From assembly GCF_035046505.1 (NCBI RefSeq), contig NC_089827.1:18103353-18167352 (forward strand): 64,000 nt of DNA, written 5' to 3'. Every line of letters begins with the position of its first letter. The stretch's first letter is position 1. The position numbers and the translations under genes were made by a program. This document shows, one piece after another, positions 1-9,898 of the stretch. The stretch comes from Tiliqua scincoides. Taxonomy: Eukaryota > Chordata > Lepidosauria > Squamata > Scincidae. Below the pieces are notes generated by a model, which was not told where the DNA came from, ran no database searches, and worked only from the letters and a program-made list of their open reading frames with translations.

Positions 1-556
1 GTGAGGAGTCGCTGTATGTATCTGTGTTCCATCAAGATGTGGGAGGAGACTGCATCCCGTAATTCCTGCCACCAACCTTTACACATTGACCAGGTCCACT
101 GTATAGAGCCTATTTTGCATCTTGCACGTCTGCAGGGCTTACTGATTGCTCTTACTGAGTCTGTTGTGCATACAGAGGGCATACAATGTGTTCATGTGCA
201 GACTCTACGCAAACAACCCAAATGTCACGTGGAAGTTGGGGACAGAGCCAGCAAACAAATTCTTTCTCCCCTCTTCTGAACATTGGTTGTACGCATATTG
301 TATATCGTTTGTCTGAACAGAGCTAGTGCTGAAAGCTCTACTTTTATTGGTACTGCTAAGATGTCATGTCACTGTTGCAAGCAACGTTTCCAGGATGAAT
401 GTTTCAGGCTAAGATCTTAAAGGTTTGATGGTTCAAAAATGGAAATTGGCTAGTATTTATGTCAATGATCTGTTCTTTTGGGTAACCTTAAAAATGAAAC
501 ATAATTATTGATAAATACTGTACATCTGTATTTCTGAATCCTTGCTTACTTCCTGC

Positions 557-752
557 CAGTGGTGTAGCCAAGAGGGGGTGCAAAGCGCTAAATTTTGTAG
601 GGAGTCTCACCGCAGCGGGCAAGTGACCCCTTTGTTTGCCTCCATTTTGCTCCTACCACCCAGAATGGCTCTGAAGGGGAAAAGCGGTCTGCAGCTACAG
701 TGAGGCTCCCTGCAAAACTTAGTGCCTTGCACTCCCTTTAGCTACACCACTG
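557..752. mobile_element. hAT-like MITE, CAGTGGTGTAGC-ended family
   Basis: A 196-bp non-autonomous DNA element. It begins CAGTGGTGTAGC and ends GCTACACCACTG, a perfect 12-bp terminal inverted repeat. The flanks are cttcctgc (549-556) and cttcttgc (753-760), matching at 7 of 8 bases, so it has an 8-bp target duplication as in hAT elements. There is no coding capacity. Related copies lie at 9410, 16179, 41051, 50442 and 55831. The family name is unknown to me; the hAT placement rests on the 8-bp duplication and the CAGTG ends. Confidence 0.75.
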
Positions 753-791
753 CTTCTTGCTTCAAAACAGATGGTAAAGGTTAGTCTAGAA

Positions 792-1254
792 CAGGGGTGC
801 CCAAAGTTTTTGGCAGGAGGGCCACATCATCTTTCTGACACTGTGTTGGGGGCCGGGAAAAAAAGAATTAATTTACATTTAAAATTTGAATAAATTTACA
901 TAGATTTACATAAATGAATATATTAAAGGTGAACTTGTATGATTGAATGAAGGTCTTGCAATAGGTCAAAGCCTATAAAAGGCCTTGCACAAAGCAAGAC
1001 TGGCCTTTCCTTTGCTGCCGCTACTGCATCACAGACATGAAACAATAAACAGTGGAGGGAGCCCTCATCCCACAGCTCACGTGAGAGGTCAAGTAGTCGC
1101 CCTCATGCTGGGAGCAGTTGCGTCTGGCCAGTGTGGGCTCCAACAAACCTCTGGAGGGTCAGAGGCTCATTGGAGACTGGGGTCTCCCTGAGGGCCACAC
1201 TGAGAGCCCTCAAGGGCCGCAAGTGGCCCCAGGGCCGGGGTTTGGGCACCCCTG
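792..1254 (+). mobile_element. hAT (Charlie-type) non-autonomous element, copy 1
   Basis: A 463-bp element starting CAGGGGTGCCCAAA and ending TTTGGGCACCCCTG, a 13-14 bp terminal inverted repeat. It is flanked on both sides by the perfect 8-bp direct repeat gtctagaa (784-791 and 1255-1262). The inner sequence has an AT-rich left part rich in ATTTACAT-like words and a GC-rich right part. It encodes no transposase. The same element occurs inverted at 20650-21112, and an internally deleted relative lies at 38065-38246. The ends and the NTCTAGAN-like target fit the hAT-Charlie group. Confidence 0.9.
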
Positions 1255-1284
1255 GTCTAGAATAAAATTTGAGAGAGAGAATCA

Positions 1285-1800
1285 ATGCAAAACCACATCA
1301 GTGTTCAAAACAGGTTTTTTTATTCTCTTTGTATGGGCCACTATATACTGCCTGGGTTTGTAAATTTATATTCAGCCTTTGGTGTCATTTCCTTCCGAAA
1401 GCTGGAAGTTTTATATAATTTTATGACTGCATCATCAGAAGCATATGCAACACCTTCAGATGTGGCTTCAGCTGCTTTTTGCGCTTTTCTTTCTGCCTAT
1501 AATGTTGGAAACATACCTGCTAAGAAGCAAGTTTCACCAAATCCAGTGGAACTTACTTCCAAGCGCACACTTTGCAGGATCTACCAGGTCAATGCAATGC
1601 ACCAAGCAGGTCAGAGACAATGCTCCAACAGGTTCAATTTTTTCCACCTCTTTTTAATGAACCCCACCCACTAAAAACAACAAGTTATGTGGATACAGGT
1701 TAATCCAGTGACATCAGCAGATGCCTTCATTGTGAATGAACCATCACAGACAGTTTTTTTCTATCATCTGAATTGGACATAGATTGCAGTTTTTGCCTAC
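1285..1800. other. Unassigned stretch without a recognisable gene or repeat
   Basis: An open frame of 129 codons crosses 1285-1674, but its composition is unremarkable, it shows no domain I recognise, and no clear splice signals frame it. It is more likely chance than coding. Confidence 0.3.
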
Positions 1801-1917
1801 CTCAGACTGGCGAGCGAGTGAGGGTATCTTCGGTAGGTTGCATGGATTAAAAATTGCATGTGTTTAATAAAGTGGCACAAGTTAAACCCAAGTGCAGTCT
1901 GGTGTCTTTGTTGGGAG

Positions 1918-2061
1918 GAATGAGGGTAAATAGAATGCCAGGTGCAGGGGAGTGGCAGTAAGATGCAAGTATCTTGTGGTCTTGTGTGCTCCCTGAGGCA
2001 ACTGGTGGGCCACTGTGAGATATAGGAAGCTGGTCTAGATGGGCCCTGAGCCTAATCCATT
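1918..2061 (+). mobile_element. CR1 LINE 3' end fragment
   Basis: This matches the 3' untranslated end of CR1 seen elsewhere in the window (39755-40066, 58471-59002). It carries the words AATGCCAGGTGCAGGGGAG, GTGCTCCCTGAGGCA, GGTGGGCCACTGTGAGATA and AGGAAGCTGGTCTAGATGGG. The terminal CTGATCCAGTGGGGCTG and TTCTTATG repeats are missing, because a hAT-like element starts at 2070. The CR1 copy is therefore older than that insertion. Confidence 0.85.
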
Positions 2062-2069
2062 TTGTGGAT

Positions 2070-2457
2070 CAGTGGTTCTCACTACTTTAGCACCCACTTT
2101 TTAGAATGAGAATCTGAACAGGACCCACCGGAAGTGATGTCATGACCGGAAGTGACATCATCAAGCTGGAAAATTTCTAACAATCCTGGGTTGCAATCCT
2201 ATCCACACTTACCCGGGAGCAAGTCTCATTTACTACCATTGTTAAAAGCATCTTCATAGTAGCCTGTTAAAAGTGCAGATTTGTCACATTTCCCCAAATG
2301 CAGTCACATACATTGGTAGCATTAAGTCCAATATATTAAAAATAAAATGTTGAAATGAATGGCGATCCACCTGAAATTGGCTCGTGACCCACCTAGTGGG
2401 TCCCGACCCACAGTTACAGATACAGATACAGATACAGATACAGATAGAGAAACACTG
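2070..2457 (+). mobile_element. hAT-like MITE, GGGACCCAC family, with an expanded hexamer
   Basis: It starts CAGTGGTTCTCA and ends GAGAAACACTG. The body shares long runs with the copies at 8435, 10822, 14885, 21548 and 44722, for example GGAAGTGATGTCATGACC and ATTGGCTCGTGACCC. The flanks ttgtggat (2062-2069) and ttacagat (2458-2465) agree at 5 of 8 bases, the three differences being transitions, so this is an old copy. An ACAGAT repeat has expanded inside the right inverted repeat at 2414-2446. Confidence 0.8.
2414..2446 (+). repeat. (ACAGAT)n microsatellite
   Basis: Five to six hexamer units lie inside the right terminus of the hAT-like MITE, between GACCCACAGTT and AGAGAAACACTG. They separate the inverted-repeat tip from the rest of the element. 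Confidence 0.9.
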
Positions 2458-2484
2458 TTACAGATAAAATATCACACAGAACTT

Positions 2485-2685
2485 TGCACGTTCAGCTACA
2501 GGTTGTCACTGGCCAACTTCCCAGGGTCAATATAGCTGCAATGCATCTCCAAGGTAAGGGAAGAAGTATTTCCTTTCTTTGAGGAGGCCTCTATGCTCCA
2601 CCACCACATAAAGCAGCATATGCCCCATTGGCATGGCAGCATCAGCCCTGCAACGTTGGTTAGAATAAGGCTGTTAGAGATGACC
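2485..2685. mobile_element. CCAATCCTA-family palindromic MITE, degraded copy
   Basis: It resembles the family copies at 12397 and 59706. Shared words are CCAAGGTAAGGGAA, TGAGGAGGCCTCT and GCCCCATTGGCATGGCAGCA, and the end AACGTTGGTTAGAATAAGGC echoes the usual AAGTTGGATAGGATTGGGC. It is clearly diverged. The superfamily is not established. Confidence 0.55.
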
Positions 2686-2729
2686 AGGGTGTGAACAGGA
2701 TTTCTCTGAGAGGACATAGAGAAAGGGCC

Positions 2730-3297
2730 CATTTGTTTCCGGGCCCAATTCAAGGTGCTGGTTTTGACCTTTAAAGCCCTATACTGCTCTGGGCCAGGGT
2801 ATCTTAGAGATCGCCTACTCCCATACAATCCGGCTCGTCCTCTCAGGTCATCAGAGAAGGCCTTTTTACAAGTGCTGCGGCCTAAGGAGGTACATGGGGC
2901 GGCAGCAAGAAACAGGGCCTTCTTAGTAGTGGCACCAATGCTAAGGAATTCCCTTCCCCTTGACTTGAGAATGGCTTCCTCTCTTGAGACTTTTCGGCGA
3001 GGCCTGAAGACCTTACTGTTTAAACAAGCCTTCTGACCTCATGGCCTTTTTAACATCTTTTATACATCTTTTAGTTGCTTTTTTACAGGCCTGATTCCTC
3101 CATGAACTGCTGCTTTGTGCTCTTTTTTATTCTGACTTTTATCTACTGTTTTTATGGTTTCTGTTAACGTGTTTTTAATATGTTTTTATCTGTTGTTAAA
3201 TTATGTTTTAATTTGTTTTTAATATGTTGTAAGCCGCCCTGGGTCCCTTTAGGGAGAAGGGCGGGATAGAAATAAAGTTTAATATTATTATTATTAT
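2730..3297 (+). mobile_element. L2-like LINE, 3' end with remnant C-terminus
   Basis: The frame at 2755-3036 reads through LTFKALYCSGPGYLRDRL, then LRSSEKAF, RNRAFLVVAPMLRNSLP and FRRGLKTLLFKQAF. This is the typical last segment of the L2-clade reverse transcriptase polyprotein (KALNG..P.YL..LL ... RAF.VAAP.LWNSLP ... FKK.LKT.LF). A 3' untranslated part follows, with GTAAGCCGCCCTGGGTCCC and GGGCGGGATAGAAATAAAG, then a short ATT run. The copy is truncated at its 5' side. The open C-terminus suggests moderate age. The clade call is from protein-level resemblance read by eye. Confidence 0.8.
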
Positions 3298-3399
3298 GTA
3301 CTCTTGCAATGTTGAAACAGCAGTACCATTATCTGTTTTGCACATTTCAAACAGAAAAGTGAGAATATTAATGAATCTGAAGTCGATAGACCATCCCAC

Positions 3400-3701
3400 C
3401 AGTGACATTGCTAGTCGGTGTGGGCCGCACCAGGTGACGTACACAGTGAGGGGTGACATCGCTACTGGCCAAATTTTTTTTAATCTTGGTATTTTTGAGT
3501 AATATCATCACATTATATATCATTTGATGCATGATTTCATGCAGAATACAATGAAACAAACCGCGTTGAAATATCTCTATTCTATCAAAAGTTATAGCTA
3601 AAAAACCAGTGGGGCAGGGCGATGCATCACCACGCCCACTGCCCAGGGTGTTGCCCGCCCACTGCATGGGAGGATGTCTATTATGGGGGTGACACACTGA
3701 C
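3400..3701 (+). mobile_element. CAGTGGCGT-ended MITE, copy A
   Basis: It starts CAGTGACATTGCTAG. It contains the family core CTGGCCAAAATTTTT, TCATGCAGAATACAATGAAA and ATCAAAAGTTATAGC, then CGCCCACTGCATGGGAGG. Copies with the same core lie at 4680 and 11700, with scraps near 29300 and 29940. It abuts a second, diverged copy at 3702. Both ends resemble hAT-type CAGTG termini, but no clean target duplication is visible here. Confidence 0.65.
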
Positions 3702-3944
3702 CAGTGGCGTTACTAGTGGGGTGCGGGGGGTGCGGGCCTCACCGGGTGACACGCACGGGGGGGGGTGACGAGCACTGGGAGGATGATGCGCTAAAATTGC
3801 GGTGGTTAGGAGTTACCCCATCATATTATATACCGTTGGATGTGGAATTTTGAGCAGAATGCAATGCAAAAAACATGAGTGAAATATCACCTTTCTGTCA
3901 AAAGTTATGGCCAAAAAACTGGAGAACAAAAATGCATGGATCCC

Positions 3945-4290
3945 TATGGAAAGTGAAAGTGAGCCGTATCGTTTGTTTACTTGCAAGTAGATGAACTTGC
4001 CTTAGTCTGTCAGAAAGGGCAGACTGAGAGGAATCCAATGACACCAGAATGGTCCTGATCCAATGAATGCAGCCCCAAAAAACACCTGAGAAGGAAGTCC
4101 CTCACTCCAAGCAGACAAATGTAATGAGCCCTATGGAAAGAGAAAGTAAGCCTCAAAGTCACATTTACTCACAAGTAAGCAGTAAATGTGGTGGTCAGGC
4201 CAGGCAAAGGGGAATGTGAAACCACCAGAATGGTCCTGATCTGATGGAACTGGAGCTCAACAAATGCTCCAGAAGGCAGCCTCCCCCACC
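3945..4290 (+). repeat. Imperfect direct tandem duplication, unit about 185 bp
   Basis: Two successive blocks share the order CCCTATGGAAAG, then an ACTTGCAAGTA or ACTCACAAGTA word, then CACCAGAATGGTCCTGATC, then an ACAxxTGAGAAGG or ATGCTCCAGAAGG word. The first block begins near 3952 and the second near 4130. Similarity is clear but imperfect, so the duplication is old. No coding frame is preserved. Confidence 0.7.
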
Positions 4291-4550
4291 CCCCCAAAAA
4301 AGGATCAAAACAGAGGCTTCAGCTGATAAGAGACTTTTTTGAGATTTTTTGAGACTTGCAAAGCCAGGTGGATCCTGCCAGTGATCTGGTTTAAACAGAA
4401 GTTCTTAAATTGAACTGGGCACTGGGTAGGGCTGAAAACCTTACTGATTTTGGACGGGGGGGGGGGGTGTTATTGCAGGCAGGCTACAGAAGAAATTCAC
4501 TTGGTGGACCAGGGCTGGCTTCAGCTTATTTATTTATACTTATTTATTTT

Positions 4551-4657
4551 AATTTGCCTGATGATGTCACTTCTGCCATGACATCACTTCTGGTGGGTGT
4601 TGGACCGATTGTCATTCTAAAAAGTGGGTCCCAGTGCTAAAAGTTTGAGAACTGCTG
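4551..4657 (-). mobile_element. hAT-like MITE, GGGACCCAC family, partial
   Basis: A terminal segment only: CTGATGATGTCACTTCTG, CATGACATCACTTCTGGTGG, TGTCATTCTAAAAAGTGGG and GTTTGAGAACTGCTG. It matches the right part of the inverted copy at 10822-11182. Confidence 0.75.
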
Positions 4658-4989
4658 CAATAAGGTATTAGTAAGTTGACACGCTGGGGTGTGTGTGACA
4701 CCACTAGTGACCAAAATCACGAAAATCACAATTTGGAGGAATAATACCATCATGTTATATATCAGTCAATGCGTAATTTCATGCAGAATGTGTTCTATCA
4801 AAAAGTACAGCCAAAAAACCAGTGGGGGCGGAGTGATGGTACATCACCACCCCACCATCTGGGGCCCCGCCCACTTCATGGGGGGTGACGCGCTGGCATC
4901 CCGCACCGGGTGACGTGAACCCTAGTGACAACACTGACACTGACCTCCCACACCAGGTGTTGCAAACCCTATAGATGCCATTGCACCCC

Positions 4990-5930
4990 ACTGGCAATTC
5001 AAAATGACTTACTACTCACACAACAGTTCTGGTTGCTCAAGGAAGCCTGCTGGTATTTTCCACCTGGATTAAAGACATTTTCATTTACACCCCAGCAATG
5101 AAAGCTGTAAGTAACTTAAGACGAATTCTGGAAAAATACTACTAAGTTTGCAAAGGCTTCCAAAGGGTTCTGAGACTTTTTTTGCACAGTAGAAAAGAAA
5201 ACATGCAGTTGTTTCCTGCAGGAAGTAAATCTACCCACCAGAACAAGTTTCCTGGCCAGCTGAAAAAATTGGCATGGTTATGTGCCCATTGCTGTGTAAA
5301 GGGGTCTGTTTAATATTATGTGCATTCCATCCCACCAGCGAACTCATGAGTTATTTAGTGCGATTCCAATTTTGTATAAAACAGAAGAAAAATACAGAGC
5401 AATCATAAAAGTTGGCAATGCTCAATTAGTGGTGTACTTAGATTCAAGTCCACCATTCATTTTCCAATCCGGCATCACAGTCACCAATTAACTTTTAATT
5501 AATCATTTGTAGGATTTATTTTCACATTTAGAGTGCTTTACAATTGTTTGTCTTCACACACATACACACACACGAAAGCTGCATTCTCCATTTCATTCTA
5601 CAGACAAGGGCCTGAGGCTGGCATAATGAATTGTCCCACATGTCCTGGTGAAACCGGATATTCCCACACAATAGCGCAAGCAGTGGATAGCTCAGCATTT
5701 AATCATTAATTAAAGTCGCTTGTTTAGTGTACACGGTATGATCCCAGTCTATTTCACGGCTTATTTATAGAGAGGCAATCAACCTGATATTTACCCAATG
5801 GGTAAAATTGGTAGGGAATCCATGATTGCAATCCAGCTGAGTTTCTCTTTATTATCCAGTGAGTAGCCAGCAAATCCAGAGAGTTACCATGAGGTCTCTC
5901 CAGTATTTTGACTAATTGGGCAAAGAGGCA
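4990..5930. other. Unique-looking stretch, no gene seen
   Basis: AT-rich sequence without a recognisable repeat or exon. A short CA-rich run lies at 5555-5575. Confidence 0.4.
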
Positions 5931-5948
5931 CCTTTTATAGTGGTGCCC

Positions 5949-6215
5949 TCTCGTAGTTAGCAGGGGAAGAGCAACTGTCCCTCTTCACTCCAGCATGACG
6001 TCTTTTCCAGTGGTTGATGCTGGTATCTCTTCTTCAACTCTTCTTAGACTGTGAGCCTTCTGGGGTTGAGGAAGCCATTTATTGATTCATTCTGCTGTGC
6101 AAACCGCTTTGTGAACTACTTTTTGTTGAACAGCTGTATACACATGTTTATTAATAATAACAACTATTAATATTGATTCAATATTATTTCTCTCTTTACA
6201 TGAAGACTTTCTTGA
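5949..6215 (+). repeat. Interspersed repeat with a GTGAACTACTTTTTGTTGAA-type 3' end
   Basis: It shares extended similarity with 24339-24556 plus 25247-25400: AGCAGGGGAAGAGCAACTGT, CCATTTATTGATTCATT, GCTTTGTGAACTACTTTTTG and CTCTCTTTACATGAAGAC. The tail resembles the 3' end of an old LINE or SINE. Comparing the two copies shows exactly where a LINE inserted at 24569. Confidence 0.75.
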
Positions 6216-6827
6216 TCAGATTATTTTGCCTGGAATTTATGTACAGTCTTGCCCTTGCAACAATGAAGTGAACTTTCTCATCATAAGACTAGCAGCACAA
6301 TCCTATACATGTCTACTCAAATGTCATCACCAGTCATCTGAAAGGAACTTACTCTCAAGTGTACATCAGATTGCCGCTTGAATTAATAACTCCATTCTCC
6401 AAGCTGCCTTTCCAAGGCCATTGTACTTGCTTGCAAATGCTGTTTATTTAGCACCTTCTGCTTCTATGAAACTTTACCCATCTTGTTCTTGCCAGAAGGA
6501 CTTTGAACATAATATTTAATCCAAATGTGCTATCCCACTATGTAGCTCCATTGCCTCTTATCTTGTTCTCACTGACAATTGGTAACTAGTGTTTTCAACT
6601 ACTTTATGGGAGTCTTATACATCCTTGAAGAATTAGCATGACCATCTTGAAGATCTTTTCTCTAACAATGCTTTGTCATCTTTGACTGCAGCCCTGGCTG
6701 AGATGATCCAAATCGTCAATGCAACCTGATTAGTCTTGGGAGGGATATTTACATAACCCTCTGCTAGAGCATCAGTCCCCATTATACCTGTATGATATAT
6801 ATAAAATATACCTATTATATTTGAATA
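6216..6827. other. Unique-looking stretch, no gene seen
   Basis: AT-rich DNA with no open frame of note and no recognised repeat. It ends in a TATATA-rich run, the target region of the Tigger-like element. Confidence 0.4.
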
Positions 6828-6829
6828 TA

Positions 6830-7406
6830 CAGTGTTCCCTCAGTATCTGCGGGGGATCCATTCCCGGACTTCCTGCAGATACGGATTTCCATGGATAACT
6901 GTATCTGCAGAGACCTGGGAATGACCTGGCCTAGACAGTAATGGACCTGCCCTACTACATGCTCCAGGGCGAAGGTCCGTGATGCTGTCCCCTTACTTAC
7001 CCAGCACCACGGAGCCTTGCATGATTATCAGACCAACTGGGAAAGTGTTCTGAAGCTTCCCCGCAGTGTTACTTTTGGGAAACCAGAAGTACTGCTTAAG
7101 ATAGCGCCAGGAGCCTCATAAGGCTTCCCGTGCAATCTGGAGCACTGCACAGACACAGTGCTCGGGGCATTTGCTTCCTTGCCTTCCCTCCAGGCCTGCC
7201 TCTGGACCTGGAAGTATCTTTCAAAAGGATCCAGGAGGCTTTCTGAGGTCTGGGGAGGTCACATGTGGCCTCCCTGTACCTCAGAACACCTCCCAGACAG
7301 GACTGGAAGGCACTCCTGGTCATGTCTGGGAAGTCATCTGAAGCCCTCCAGTGTGGGTTGAGTGAAATCTGTGGGTGCTGAATCCATGGATAAGGAGGGC
7401 TCGCTG
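6830..7406 (+). mobile_element. Tigger (mariner)-like non-autonomous element
   Basis: It starts CAGTGTTCCCTCAGTATCTG followed by CGGGGGATCCATTCCC, and ends ATCCATGGATAAGGAGGGCT then CGCTG. This is the same style of terminus as mammalian MER2/Tigger elements (CAGT..TCCC..TATC.GCGGGGGAT). TA precedes the left end; CA, a possible decayed TA, follows the right. The inner half contains GC-rich blocks about collapsed versions of AGGCACTCCTGGTCATGTCT that recur in 34770-35225. It carries no transposase. Confidence 0.75.
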
Positions 7407-7889
7407 CACCGTATTTCATATAACATAGCAGAGCCATCAAGACAAACATCTAAAGTAGGAGGAAAAAAAGGAGAAAGCATCAATTCTTCTAGCTGGCCTT
7501 TTGGTGTAACATCCAAAAAAAATGGAATTGCATTTTTCCTGCCACTGAAATACAACATACCTCTCCACTATGAGATACATGAGCCTGCGTTTCAGATGTT
7601 GCATAAGAATACAAAACAACAGACATGGCTTGGATTGCCAGACCCTGTCTGCAGGATCTGGGAACAGGTTGGTATGGCTAACTAGTACATTTCCTGTGCC
7701 CCTCTCCTGTGTTTAATCACCATGAGAGATAAGGAGCTTCTCACTCACATTTAGTTATTGAGAGTTCTTAAAGATATCAAATATGAACTTCTCTTGCATA
7801 TTACAATTTGATAGTTATGGGTCAAGGCCTAAACAAACCTTATTTCCTACAACTAAATGGTGCCAGTCCAAGAAGCTTAGAGCAGTACT

Positions 7890-8042
7890 ACGGCAACCTT
7901 CAATCTCGAAAGACTATGATATAAGCCTACAGCACCCGGTATTCCCAGGCGGTCTCCCATCCAAGTACTAACCAGGCCTGACCCTGCTTAGCTTCTGAGA
8001 TCAGACAAGATCAGGCATGTGCAGGGTAACAGTTGCTGCAGT
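7890..8042 (-). mobile_element. 5S-rRNA-derived SINE, copy 1
   Basis: Read on the minus strand, the order is TGTTACCCTGCACATGCC, the 5S rRNA body (GAAGCTAAGCAGGGTC, TTAGTACTTGGATGGGAGAC, CGGGTGCTGTAGGCTT), then a tail ATAGTCTTTCGAGATTGAAG and GTTGCC. The direct repeat agcagtact at 7881-7889 and 8043-8051 is consistent with retrotransposition. The 5S internal promoter elements (box A, intermediate element, box C) are recognisable, so RNA polymerase III transcription is the expected mode. The first about 30 nt differ from genuine 5S rRNA. It is a SINE rather than a 5S gene, because it has the non-5S tail and the target duplication. Confidence 0.92.
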
Positions 8043-8434
8043 AGCAGTACTGTAGCAGTGCTACAGCCTCACAGAAATCCTGAGAGATATGACTTGACCA
8101 AAAGCATCTAGCAGAACTTCGTAGCTGTTTGCACTTTATGTGACAATCATGTCTGTCATGGCTACAAGAGTGTTACACTAAAAATAGTCTCCCCCAGTGT
8201 ATGTCCACTGTGCATCTGTCAATCACCCATCTATTTCAATGGACTTAAGAATGATTAATTATGAATTGTTTTGTTTCCCACCAATATAGGCTTGCCATTA
8301 TTTCTCCCTCCAAATCCAAGTGGCTTAATTTGTATATTATGAAGTTTCTGCTAATTATGCAAATCAAGTGGGGGTTTGGCTTTAAGCCTTTTAATCACTG
8401 TTTTCCAAACTGGCCACTGAGATTTCCTTGCCCA

Positions 8435-8553
8435 CTTTTGGTAGCATCAAGACTAATATATTGAAAATAAACATTTTTAAATGAATGGGGACCCACCTGA
8501 AATTGGCTCACAACCCACCTAGTGGGTCCTGACCCACAGTTTGAGAAACACTG
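8435..8553 (+). mobile_element. hAT-like MITE, GGGACCCAC family, right end only
   Basis: It contains GGTAGCATCAAGACTAATAT, GAATGGGGACCCACCTGAAA, CACCTAGTGGGTCCTGAC and the terminal GTTTGAGAAACACTG. The left part is missing or beyond recognition. Confidence 0.85.
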
Positions 8554-8615
8554 CTCTAGGTAATTAACCCTCTGCTCACTGGCACAAGTGGCTGTATCCT
8601 TCAGAAACTGTCCCC

Positions 8616-8912
8616 CAGGGGCAGACTAAGGAGCTGTGAGACCCAACTGGAAACATTTTTGGTGGGTCCCCAGGTTCACAGCCAAGGTCTGTAGAATCAT
8701 AGCAATATAAATAACATTTATTATATACTTTATATCTCTATGGTAGAATGGAAAGCAATCAAAATGTGCACGTGAGTTAATGGACCAAATGGATCCAAGC
8801 GCATTCTAATATAAAATTGCATGCAAGGCTAGGGTAGATTACCCTAGCATGGGACCCTTAGGTATGGGGCGCAGTTGGGAGCAATTGGTCCAACTGGCTT
8901 ATAGTCGCCCTG
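8616..8912 (+). mobile_element. hAT-like MITE, CAGGGxxGGACT family, copy 1
   Basis: A 297-bp element. It is collinear with 48357-49180: GAGACCCAACTGGAAACATT, AATCATAGCAATATAAATAA, GTTAATGGACCAAATGGATC, AGGGTAGATTACCCTAGC, GGGAGCAATTGGTCCAA. The flanks ctgtcccc (8608-8615) and ctgtctcc (8913-8920) match at 7 of 8 bases. It carries no transposase. Confidence 0.85.
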
Positions 8913-9400
8913 CTGTCTCCTTATGTATAGAAATCCTTGCTTTAGTCACCACTGTATGCAGTGTGGGGTTCTCTGTCTTTTGTGACAGTCTTCTTAACGC
9001 TTTCAGGTGCTATGTTTATCTCTGTCGTTGACATGCCTGTCAATATTCCATGGATGAAAATAGGGGCATGTTTGCAACACTTCTCATACCAAGGTTGACT
9101 TGAAAGCCCCACTCCCTCCACTGATATGTTGTTGAAAGCTGTTCTCATTGTCTGGCTGTGTAGAGTGTTCATTTAAGCTGCAATAGTCAGTCCTCCACTG
9201 CTCTAAAAGCAAAAAGAGTGATTTTGCCTTGGTGTTTGCTGTTTTTAGTTAAATTATAGCACTAAATGGGAATTGACCTAACAAGAAGAAATCAATCGTT
9301 CAAAACCAAGCACCATGACTTGAAGTGTGTGTTTGTTAAATGCCAGGCCGTGCACTGCATAACGCCTTTGTATTTGAGTGAATGCATTCACATGGAAATG
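8913..9400. other. Unassigned stretch
   Basis: No recognised repeat, and only small frames without domains. Confidence 0.35.
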
Positions 9401-9409
9401 AAGTTAAGC

Positions 9410-9636
9410 CAGTGGCATAGTTATAGGGGGCAGCACAGTAAGTACTGCAGGTGCCACAATGTGCCATGTAAGTGGCTCCTCCCACTCGCCGTTGGACCAT
9501 TCAGGGGCAGCGACGGCAACGTGTGTTGCTGCCGCTTCCCAGAATGGCCCCGCTGACAAGCGAGAGGGCCACTTACATGGTGCATTGCGATGCCTGCAGT
9601 ACTTACTGCACCACCGTCCCCATAACTATGCCGCTA
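9410..9636. mobile_element. hAT-like MITE, CAGTGGYRTAGC family
   Basis: A 227-bp near-palindromic element: the left half (AGTACTGCAGGTGCC, CATGTAAGTGGC) is repeated inverted in the right half (GCCACTTACATGG, GCCTGCAGTACTTACTGC). The flanks agttaagc (9402-9409) and agctaagc (9637-9644) match at 7 of 8 bases. It carries no coding capacity. Confidence 0.85.
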
Positions 9637-9842
9637 AGCTAAGCGGTCCTAAAAAAAGGTGACCCCATCCTCATCTCTGGTGGCAAGAGCAAAACGAAGG
9701 TGAACGCCTCCATTTGTTCTTGCAGCTGGGAAGAGCTCCAAAGGGCAGGGGGAGAGCCCCCTGCACATTCTGGCACCTGCAAAACTTAGTGCTTTGTACC
9801 CTCTCTAGCTATGCTACTGCTGGTCGATAGCAAGAGTTGAAA

Positions 9843-9898
9843 CAGGAACCATGCAAATCAGATGCAAATCAGATGTTTTACCATTGAGCTATAGCCCC
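9843..9898 (-). mobile_element. tRNA-derived SINE head, degraded
   Basis: On the minus strand it reads GGGGCTATAGCTCAATGGTA then a CATCTG-type word and a GGTTCCTGTTTCAA-like B box. This is the head of the tRNA-related SINE also seen at 25605-25735 and 49899. It is a fragment, not a tRNA gene: no intact cloverleaf is visible. Confidence 0.6.

Larger units (their letters stand above)
3702..4985 (+). mobile_element. CAGTGGCGT-ended element, longer diverged copy with inserts
   Basis: It starts CAGTGGCGTTACTAG, then GGGTGACACGCACGG and a diverged version of the family core (AGCAGAATGCAATGCAAAA, GTCAAAAGTTATGGCC). From about 3945 it continues into sequence absent from the short copies, including a direct duplication (3945-4290) and an inserted fragment of another MITE (4551-4657). 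The usual core and a GATGCCATTGCA end return at 4680-4985. It may be a longer relative of the family, or two copies separated by unrelated DNA; the sequence alone does not decide. Confidence 0.45.

Noticed and set aside
5555-5575. CRISPR-like or other spaced direct repeats
   Set aside because: Only a short CA-rich tract; nothing in the window has the repeat-spacer structure, and the genome is a vertebrate's.
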